Positions 56,267-64,000 of a stretch of DNA of 64,000 nucleotides are shown here, in pieces. How positions within the stretch are numbered: the first letter of the stretch is position 1; each line of letters opens with the position of its first letter. Position numbers and translations under genes: made by a program. The DNA lies in NCBI GenBank assembly GCA_963920575.1, contig OY986966.1, forward strand, positions 23,465,717 to 23,529,716. Reading direction: 5' to 3'. The notes beneath the pieces are model-generated. The model saw only the letters and a list, made by a program, of their open reading frames with translations. It did not search any database and had not been told where the DNA came from. The DNA comes from Narthecium ossifragum. Its lineage: Eukaryota > Streptophyta > Magnoliopsida > Dioscoreales > Nartheciaceae.

Positions 56267-57366
56267 AGGCATCAACTATTCCCCGTATACTGGGTGGCAT
56301 TGATTTGAACCTCTCGAATCATGTCCCAGTGGAGACGAAGAATTAGCTCAACTGGTGGAAGAGATGACGATTAACGGACTCCCACTGGAGGCTGAGGGGT
56401 AAGTTATAGAACTGCGGGTATAATTATAAGATGCGTGTGTATAAAATTCTACATACGTATCTGAATTTCTTTTCATGAGTATTAATAGGCTACGGATGTG
56501 TACAAAATTTATGAACGTGTACGAGATTTACATGCTTTTTACGTGTATTACTAGCTCACACACGTGTCCATGTACGCATATATATCTGAACACACACGCG
56601 TATAAATGTTCATGCGTGTGTACAAAAGCATCATAACATACTTTTGACGTGGCGCGTTTCTACTAGGTAGTGTAAAGACTAAAAGAATTAAAAAAGAAAA
56701 ACGTACTCACACGTGTCGGTTAACGAATTAGTTAAGTAAAAAAAACAAACCCCCGCATTGAATGCGACGGGATGCGACGGGCAAGGTGGCCGTTTATGAT
56801 AGGTTCGACGTTGCGTCTCGTGCTCTTCAATGCGACGGTCCGACGTCGCATCTCGAACAGGCGTGTTGTGCACCCAAAGCCTTTTCGCACATGTATTTTA
56901 GCAAAAACCCGCCGTTCAATGTTCTTCTTCTTTTTTCACCTACTAGACCACCGCCGATCGGTTTTCTTCTTCTTTTCCTTTCCCTTGCTCTTCTTCTCAT
57001 CTCTTCTCTCTCTTCTCATTCTCTCTTTTCTTTTCCCGTGCTCCTTTTCTCCTCTCTTTCCATGCTTCCACCGTCCAAAGTAGTGAAAGTATGGAGAACG
57101 CCTTCGCCGAGGTTCTTAGAAAGGATGTGGAAAATGCCATGTAAAAGGCCATGCCCGGGAAGCTACATGCCAACCCCTCATGTACAGTACATGTGGAATC
57201 AACCCAAATCCCCTTCTTTTTATAGTGGAAAAGGCCGTGGTTGTCTTCTCCTCTCATCCCGTCCTCCCCCTTCTGTATACTCCTCCAAATTCCCCCATTA
57301 ATTGCCCCTGAAACCCCTCCTGATATCACCCCCAACCTTGTTATTTTGTTTTGAATTTTTTGAAAT

Positions 57367-57861
57367 ATGTCTTATTTCTTGTACGCGCACACTATTACGC
57401 GTCTTTTAGTCTTTGTTACGCGTATCGTATATACGCGTATTTGTTCTCTTGATGGCTACCTATGCATCGTGGCGTATATTACCACGCGTGCGTATTTATA
57501 TACATTAACGCGTTTATTTGACGTCTATACGAGTATGGTGTCCATTTGCACGTGTATTTACCTTTATCCGCGTAGTTTATTTTGTCACACATTACTAACA
57601 TTTGGTCACGTAAAACTCTCAGAAGAAGGTGGACCAAGGACATGGCGCGCACCATTCACTGGGCGGTGCTACGGAGTGAAGATGAAGGAAATATCAAGCG
57701 ATTACGCCACGGACGTACATGTCGAGATCATCTGCAAGATCCCGTTCGACCACTTCCTCGAGCTTCCAGAGGTCAAGCAGGACAACCGACTGCTTGACGA
57801 GATAATGCAAAACCACCAAGGTGGTTTAATGTTTAACCTTGGCCCCCTTGCATTTCTTTAA
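57367..57861 (+). other. Unrecognised frame in the MULE centre
   Basis: The second half of this 164-codon plus-strand frame reads TDVHVEIICKIPFDHFLELP then EVKQDNRLLDEIMQNHQGG, which looks like real protein of unknown family. The first half is translated from an ACGCGT-rich stretch. It may be a captured host fragment or an old transposon part. No function assigned. Confidence 0.3.
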
Positions 57862-58035
57862 CCTATATTCGAACCGGCGCGCTATAGCGTATCTTGCGAG
57901 CGACAGCTTAAGGTTTGCCTTGTCGGGGTACCTCTCTCCAACATATGGCTCGGGGGCATTCAAAAAATAGGTTGCTTGAGCTTCCGGTGTTTCGAAGTTG
58001 AGAACGTACTCATCTACCTTATCATAGTCAAACAT
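57826..58035 (-). pseudogene. MuDR-type transposase N-terminal domain fragment
   Basis: 69 codons ending with GERYPDKANLKLSLARYAIA, then RRFEYRLKKCKGAKVKH. The pattern G-x-x-(F/Y)-x-x-K-x-x-L-K-x-x-L-x-x-YA-I-x-x-x-F-x-(Y/F)-x-x-x-K matches the MuDR DNA-binding domain of plant Mutator transposases. It lies downstream of the PB1-like frame on the same strand, as expected, but is separated from it and truncated before the catalytic region. Confidence 0.65.
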
Positions 58036-58587
58036 CTCCGATGGCTCCTCGCAGTCGCTACCAGCTACCTAGTCATTCACAAAATATATGTCATCGTATG
58101 GGTCATACGTGTCGAAAGCAGACCGGTCTTCATGACTGCGTGTATAAGGAGTTCAAAAATCAATACTCGTAAAAGGACCAAAACATACACGTGTTCCGAT
58201 TTATACGCGTACATGAACACATGTGTGAACTACTAATACACGCGAAAAGCATGTAAACTGCGTACACGTTCATAAATTTTGTACACATGCGTAGCCTATA
58301 AATACTCGTGAAGATAAGTTCATACACGTATGTAGAATTTTATACACACGCATCTTATAATTATAACCGTGCTTTTATAACTTACCCCTCGGCCTCGGCG
58401 TGAGTCCTTTAATCGTCATCTCTTGGACCACTTGAGCTAATTCTTCATCTCCGCTGAAACATGGTTCAAGAGGTGTGTTCAAATCAATACCACCAAGTAT
58501 ACGGGGAATAGTTGATGGCTCTAACAACGAAACGTCGCTGTTCGAACTGAGACAATGTGGGATGCGTTAAAAGGCGAGAAAACTACA

Positions 58588-58947
58588 TTATTCTTCAGTG
58601 AGCAGTGGACGAGACGCATACCTTGAGTCAACCGCCACTTCTACAGTGGAGGCGAATACTCTAACGACTGTGCATGATGGTCGTGCAAGAAGACGAAAGA
58701 GCTGGGCCATGTCATTGTCGTCGTCTAGACGGCTATATGGTCTATATGGATCATCGGATATCTCATATGTTAAGAACAACTTAATGTCAATAGGAGATAG
58801 ATTGATGTAGAAGTGAGCCTTCAGTTGAGCAAGAGTAAGGTTCGATGAGAACTCGTCGATCATGGAAGTACCGCCCAAATAATATGGATTGCGTTCATGA
58901 TTTATAACTTGTCCGTTGAAGTGGCAATGCAGTGGAACGCTTCTCAT
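58588..58947 (-). pseudogene. MULE PB1-like reading frame, right arm copy
   Basis: 119 codons from the ATG at 58947: MRSVPLHCHFNGQVINHERN, later LAQLKAHFYINLSPIDIKLF and NDMAQLFRLLARPSCTVVRV. It is longer than the left arm copy. It probably represents the original first exon of the element's transposase gene, with the MuDR domain at 58035-57826 downstream. The intervening DNA (58040-58580) could be an intron with changes. No full protein can be derived. Confidence 0.55.
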
Positions 58948-59029
58948 TGCCTTGCATGTGTGGAGAGTTCTCTCCGGTGAACTATTTTGGGGAAGAAAAT
59001 TGAGACGTCCGAAGGTAGATAAGAGGAGA

Positions 59030-59270
59030 TAGTGGGAATGGAGGAAATATGAAAGAATAAGGGAGAAGAGTGGAAATGGAGAAGAGAAGAGGAGGTAGTG
59101 GAGGCAGTGGAAAGGGAGGAGAGATGAAAGAATAAGGGAGAAGAGTGGAAAGGGAGGAGAGATGAAAGAATAAGGGAGGAGAGATGAAAGAATAGGATGA
59201 TGAAGTGGAAAATGGATGAGAGATGAAAGAATAAGGGAGTAGACTGGAAAGGGAGAAGAGAAGAGGAGGT
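59030..59270. repeat. Minisatellite in the right MULE arm
   Basis: Four to five imperfect units of roughly 35-40 bp containing GGAGAGATGAAAGAATAAGG and GAGTGGAAAGGGAG. The left arm has only one such unit (about 55895-55940 inverted), so the array expanded after the arms formed. Confidence 0.7.
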
Positions 59271-59593
59271 AGTGGAGAGGGAGAAGAGAAGTTCGCGGGA
59301 GGAGCCATGCCCGACGGGAGGGAGGAAGAGGCTTCGAGAAGACACATCACGTCACATTGAGGTTTTTTCCTTTTTTTTTAAACCCAAAATCCTGACACAT
59401 GTATGCATTAAATGCGGTTATGATGAATTGCAGCAGAGGAAAAACGGGATGACCATCCATGGGATGGAAGGCCATTACATGAGAGGGGTAAAATCGGAAT
59501 TAACATGGTTTTGAGATCCTGTGTTTTAAAAAAATAGTGTGGGATGTCATTGTGTCAAATGTGAACATCGGAGGTCATATTTGGCAAAAACTT

Positions 59594-60666
59594 TGCCCCT
59601 TCTCCATCTCATTTGTTCCACGTGAACAACTTACCTCTGAATACAAGAACGGATCGGATCCTACAAAGATCCGAATCCAGATCCGGAGCTCCGGGATCTC
59701 TGCCCCCACCTCGGATGCTCTAGCCCGTGGAGTACAGCGAGGGCAGCCAAATTCTAAACCCGACCCAAATCCGTCCACCCGCCATCTGGCTTCTTGTCCA
59801 CGACAGGACGTGAAGCTTTAATTGCTGCAACCCCCACTCACATTTCCCACCCGATACAACCACCCACCACCCACCCAATCACTCATCTCTCATCCTACAC
59901 AAATAAAAAAACCAGCCACGTCAGCTCTCGCGTCAACCACTGGTCGTCCCAGCAGCGGCGGCGGCAGCAGCAGCAGCAACAGCAGCAGCGGCCCAGAGAT
60001 GAACCGAAACAAAAGGAAACAACAAGACCGATGATAATTAAAGGGGTCGGTGTTGTTCTAGTACTATAGTATTAGCATACCCGACTAACAAGCAGCAGGT
60101 AAAAAAAAAAAGCTCTCAAGAGCAATACCATACCAGTATTCTACCATTTTACTGTTAGGGAAAATAAAAGCGAAAAGAGGAGGCCAAGCTAGCTTTGGCT
60201 ACCGAATCTCCTCCCCCCACTACTCCATGTTCTCTCTCTCTCTCTCTCTCTAATAGTACTAGGTAGGGACAGAGAGGGGTGGCTTACTGGAGAAGCTTGA
60301 GAAGAGGGGGAGGAGTTTGAGTGAGGCGGCCGAGATTCCGTAGGGGTTGCGCTGTCCCCAGCGACAGCTTGTAACGCCCGTGCCCTTTTTTTCATCGCCT
60401 TTTTGCAAACCCCCCCCCCCCCCATCCATCTCTGTCTTTCCCACACCATTCTCCCTCCTCGAAACCCTACCCTTCATCGCTGCTTGTCGCGAGTGTTGTC
60501 GTGGAGGGTTGATCCAGATCGCCATGGAATGACCCGATCCGTCTCGGGGTTGGCCGATGCTGGGGGTTGCTTGGGGTTTCTTGTGATTGGATGTGGCGGG
60601 GTGGATTTGGGTTTGGTTCGTGTTTGATCTGATGCGAGCTGGGTTTGTTGCGGAGGTTTTAGGCGG
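59594..60666 (+). promoter_or_regulatory. Upstream region and 5' UTR of the REN1-like gene
   Basis: No separate gene is supported; the open frames at 59537-60069 include a CAG/GGC microsatellite (59950-59992). A CT run (60231-60252) and a run of 14 C (60410-60423) lie in the likely promoter/5' UTR. Several short upstream ATGs (for instance 60524) precede the chosen start at 60667. A TATA box was not identified with confidence. Confidence 0.4.
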
Positions 60667-63600
60667 ATGTCGTCTGCAACGGCGGCTGCGCTGCCGTTCG
60701 AGCGCCCTCGGCCCGTGCTGTCCAATACGGTAATGGGGATTTTCAGTTTTCTGATATATATGACGATTTTTCCTTCAGTTGTTATTTTGGAAACGTCGAT
60801 GTGATATTTGGGTTATGTTGCTAAAGAATTTGCTAGTTGATGAGTTGTGTGGATTTGTTTAAAGAATGTTGATATTTGCAAGTCAGTTTTTATTTTTAGG
60901 TATTTCATCAGCTTAATTTTAAGTGGTTCTCAATAGATGTTGCTGTAGTATTACTAGGCATTGAGGAGTTTCTCGTATGAGTATTGGCTCTAAGCAAGAA
61001 GGCACGAGATGCAAGTTTTATCTACATCGTGAGAACTGAATACATTGTCATAAACACTGACTAGACTAACTTACTCTGTCGAGCTTAAGGCTAACATTGG
61101 ACTGCCTTTGATCTTCTTGCTCGATTTGAAAGAAGACAGGATGCTGACAAGAAGTGGTGCACAAAACCTGGTGTAGCTACTTGCTGTTACAACCTCGAAA
61201 ATATGTCTAGAGGGATTTGCATATGCGTCAAGATCTAGGAGTGAATAGAGAAAGTACCTACTTAGTTTTGGTTTCATGGGAAGAGGGCAACTAGTTACGT
61301 CAAAATAAGAAGAAACTTTGACATTTGCAGCTCGGTATTAGTTTGAATTGGTTTGTGCTGAGCTGATATTGGTTAGCTCAATACCGATTCAAGCTGATTC
61401 TAAGCTGGGATGTCTCACCTGAAAGCCTTACCATGACATTTGTAGCTTGAAATTAGTATGAATAGGTTTTGAGCTTAACTGATACTGAGTTGGATCAATA
61501 ACGATTCAAGCTGATTTTAAGCTGGGATGTCTCAGCTGAAAGCCTTCTAATAAGATTGAGCCAAGCTTTGAGCTGAGCTTAATTGATACTGAGTTGGATC
61601 AATAACGATTCAAGCTGATTTTAAGCTGGGATGTCTCAGCTGAAAGCCTTCTAATAAGATTGAGCCAAGCTTTGAGCTGACACCAGCTTGAACCAAATTG
61701 AGCTCGAGCTGGCCTCAGCTTGATTGATATCGGCTTGTTGACATCTCCCTTTCCATGTGATTGTCCACTAACTATATTTAGTAAGGCACACTTAGCTAGT
61801 CTTACTGGACGAGTACAGTGTAGTGTAGCCCCTTTGCCAAATTATGGTGCACCTTTTACTTTGAGCACTAGGTTTAGCAATAATATTCTAGGATTTGTGT
61901 GTGTGAAGTCTTCTTTAAATTTCTTCATAAAATTTCAAGGATCTCTTCTATATACTTGAAAGTTCTTTTATTATCATCCTCATAATATTACATGTCGTTG
62001 TTGTTGTGACCTTGAGGAAGGAGCATGGTTTAACATGGCCTAGGCCAGTCGCAATATTTGAAGCACCAACTAAATCTAGGGATTTTCATTAAACTAGGTT
62101 TGATTAGTCGAAGAACAAATGCCAACATTAGATGTAATTATTTGAGTAGTTCATTTATTATGGAAGTCCACTTGCAGATCATCATTATTGTATTTATCAT
62201 TTACCTTTAAACTTCCTTTGCAGGTTTTCAAGAGTGGACCTCTCTTCATATCATCGAAAGGTTAGTCTTTCTTTTCTGTTTGTGGAACCTACATGGTAAT
62301 TGTCTTTAGCTTCAAGTTGCGGGATGTTTTAATCAACAAGAACTTTATTTCTTTTATTTGCATCACTTGTAATGATGCTTCCTAGAAAAATTGTGTTGCT
62401 TTTATGTGGTTAGTGTCCTTGCTTATTTAGCTCCCTCTTAATGCCACTTCCTAGGTGGCTTTATTCTAAGTTTCTTCTTGTCCTGAAACAGATCACATAT
62501 GTTAATTGCAAACCCTTTCTAATTTTATTTATCCACTCGCTTAATTTTGCCTAATGCTGAGCTCTTAATGTTCATATTTTTGCAGGTATTGGTTGGAAAT
62601 CTTGGAAGAAGCGTTGGTTCATCCTCACACGCACGTCTTTGGTGTTCTTCAAGAATGATCCTGTTAGTATTCTCCAGTTTTTCGCAGATAAACATTAAGT
62701 TTGGTTGGCTAGAGTGACAGGATGTATGGATTCTACATTTTCTCTCCTTTTTCTTCCTACTTGGTGTATGTTTCCCAATATTGTTGCCTCCAGCTTCTTG
62801 AGTTTCATGCTGTATCAGAAATGAACTTTTATGACTTTGTTGAAAAACAAAGACATTCATTTATTGAAAACTGGGATTGGGCCCATGGCAAAATATATTA
62901 TTACGATAAGTTTTTCTGATATAGTCCATAACACTGCAGCCATTGTTTTGTTATTTGACTTTCAATTGTTGGTTAACTAGTTTGTAATTAGATGATTTGG
63001 GGCGGCTTTGGTTGAAGATTCTCTATTCAGGTTCCTGAAGCCTCTAGGTGGTCAGAGTTTGTCAGATTTGATGTTCAATTTGGTCAATGGTGCTTAGGCA
63101 ATTAATTTCTCATCTGATATACGAAAAGAGTTAGAACCTTTGCCATATGTTGCTTAGACGAGATAGGAGCTAATCTGACATAATCCATAAGAGAGCAGCC
63201 ACAGGTTTGTCATTTGTTTGCCAATGGTTGTTGGACTAGTTTGTTATTTGATGATTGGAAGTGATCTTGGTTGAGGATTGTCTATTCAGGTTTTCAACCT
63301 GGAGAAGTCCTCTATGAGTAGAGTTTGTCAGATTTACTGTTGACTTCGGTCGATGGTGCTTAGGGAATTGATTTCTTATCTGGTATTGTAGAAAGAGTTA
63401 AAGAACTTCGCTGTATGCTGTTTAGATCAGATAGGAGTTAATCTGGTCTTTTAACTCGAGCATTATTTGACCTATCTGTGTTCAGATTGGGGTGAGTAGA
63501 CACATTATGTAGAAGTAATGCACACACATGTTGCTGCTTGTTTCTTTAAGGAAGTAACCTCCTAGGTGATTCATGAGGCAAGTATTTTTCTGTCTCATGC

Positions 63601-64000
63601 TTTTTGGGTGTTTCTTGATGAATATCAGAGGCCTTGCTTGTTTCCCACCAATATGTAGTGCAAAAAGTTGGAGAATGAGATCTGATTTTTAGTAACATTG
63701 AATTGTATCGATGCCTGATGTATAAGTAATGATTAGGAGGCAGGGTTTATTCAGAATTGGGCCAGCTTTTTCCACCTGGGAAACCAACAGAAAAGCAGAT
63801 ATATGTTGTCTTCTTCTCATTTTATAAATTCATTGTGCAGATTACACATTGTTTGCCTTTGCTTTGTTTTCAAGAAACTTCTTACGAAGCTATGATCTGA
63901 GCTTGTGGTGGTTTTTATACCATAAATGCATTGTTTTCGCGATATTTTTTTCTTGACAATACTGCCTATTCTTTCACTGTCATGGATCAAGGACATCATA
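60667..64000 (+). CDS. REN1: PH-domain Rho/ROP GTPase-activating protein, REN1-type (5' part)
   Basis: Three coding exons join in frame: 60667-60729 (phase 0), 62224-62260 and 62586-62662. The joined protein runs MSSATAAALPFERPRPVLSN-T, then VFKSGPLFISSKGIGWKSWK, then KRWFILTRTSLVFFKNDP. This is the start of a pleckstrin-homology domain (beta strands 1-3, basic lipid-binding K-x-W-K-K-R-W). It is strikingly like plant REN1 (ROP1 enhancer 1) RhoGAPs, which switch off ROP GTPases at the plasma membrane during polar growth. The rest of the PH domain, the RhoGAP domain and the coiled coils would follow beyond the right edge; no further exon was found by 64000, so intron 3 exceeds 1.3 kb. Introns 1 and 3 contain local tandem duplications. 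Start choice is by family style. Which paralogue is uncertain. Confidence 0.85.
61360..61690. repeat. 104-bp tandem repeat in intron 1 of the REN1-like gene
   Basis: Two nearly identical units start at 61471 and 61575 (GAGCTTAACTGATACTGAG / GAGCTTAATTGATACTGAG; both with CTGGGATGTCTCAGCTGAAA). A more diverged unit lies at about 61360-61420. Confidence 0.85.
62920..63440. repeat. Tandem duplication of about 255 bp in intron 3 of the REN1-like gene
   Basis: Two diverged copies, roughly 62920-63175 and 63178-63440. They share, in order, ATAATCCATAA/ATAGTCCATAAC, GCAGCCA, TTGGTTGA, GATT.TCTATTCAGGTT, AGAGTTTGTCAGATTT, TCGATGGTGCTTAGG / TCAATGGTGCTTAGG, GAGTTA and TTAGA..AGATAGGAG. Confidence 0.75.

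Larger units (their letters stand above)
55543..59593 (-). mobile_element. Mutator-like element with very long inverted arms
   Basis: Left (55543 onward) and right (59593 backward) ends both read AAGTTTTTNCCAAATANGAC, then CTCCGATGTTCACATTT. The inverted similarity continues for about 1.1-1.4 kb per arm (left to about 56640, right to about 58170). It includes ACACGTGGCAGGATTTT-like, GCATTTAATG and the start of one reading frame. Encoded pieces match Mutator transposase N-terminal regions. A loosely matching TGCCC(T/C)-rich flank on both sides may be a decayed target duplication. No catalytic transposase core was recognised, so it is defective. Confidence 0.7.

Noticed and set aside
59794..60069. 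Poly-Gln frame upstream of the REN1-like gene
   Set aside because: Driven by a CAG microsatellite in the promoter/5' UTR region; no conserved sequence around it.

Overview
The window looks like nuclear DNA of a flowering plant, most likely a monocot. It has intron-rich host genes with a very GC-rich first exon, surrounded by nested LTR retrotransposons and DNA-transposon derivatives. Species cannot be fixed from the sequence. There is one assembly gap of exactly 200 N (45004-45203). No bacterial-type operons, CRISPR arrays or convincing RNA genes were seen.

Only three host genes look intact. (1) A plus-strand chloroquine-resistance-transporter-like (CLT) gene at 5746-15315; I can join ten exons in frame into 455 residues. 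(2) An intronless minus-strand armadillo-repeat gene at 49568-50644 (358 aa). (3) The first three coding exons of a plus-strand PH-domain RhoGAP of the REN1 type, from 60667 past the right edge. They are far apart and show no functional link.

The rest is mainly repeats and relics. 0-5.3 kb: a Gypsy-type 3' LTR, an LTR relic with hairpins built on GATCGATC, and a Harbinger-like element with a nested MITE. 16-18.5 kb: a MITE, then two small Helitron-like elements flanking a long-TIR element that carries a broken piece of a hydroxyproline O-galactosyltransferase-like gene. 19.8-20.2 kb: a Myb/SANT-like domain relic. 22.4-27.9 kb: a complete Ty1/copia element on the minus strand with both LTRs, 5-bp target duplications, PBS and PPT; its single gag-pol frame has seven internal stops and no frameshift. 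28.1-28.8 kb: a RING-H2 pseudogene. 30-33.6 kb: LTR relics and a palindrome array. 34.1-36.2 kb: a second Harbinger-like element. 37.7-38.4 kb: a hAT element with 8-bp target duplications. 39.1-43.9 kb: an inverted-arm element containing a nested element with a large minisatellite, and a solo LTR of the same copia family. 46 kb: a D-cyclin-like relic cut by a MITE. 52.4-55.2 kb: LINE-like, inverted LTR and copia gag relics. 55.5-59.6 kb: a Mutator-like element with very long inverted arms.

I see no convincing undescribed biological system. The structures most worth a second look are the GALT-carrying element between twin Helitrons (16.9-18.4 kb), the two inverted-arm elements whose arms both contain the start of the same reading frame (39.1-43.9 and 55.5-59.6 kb), and the inverted compound minisatellite at 39.6-41.0 kb. 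All family names come from motif recognition by eye, with no database search.
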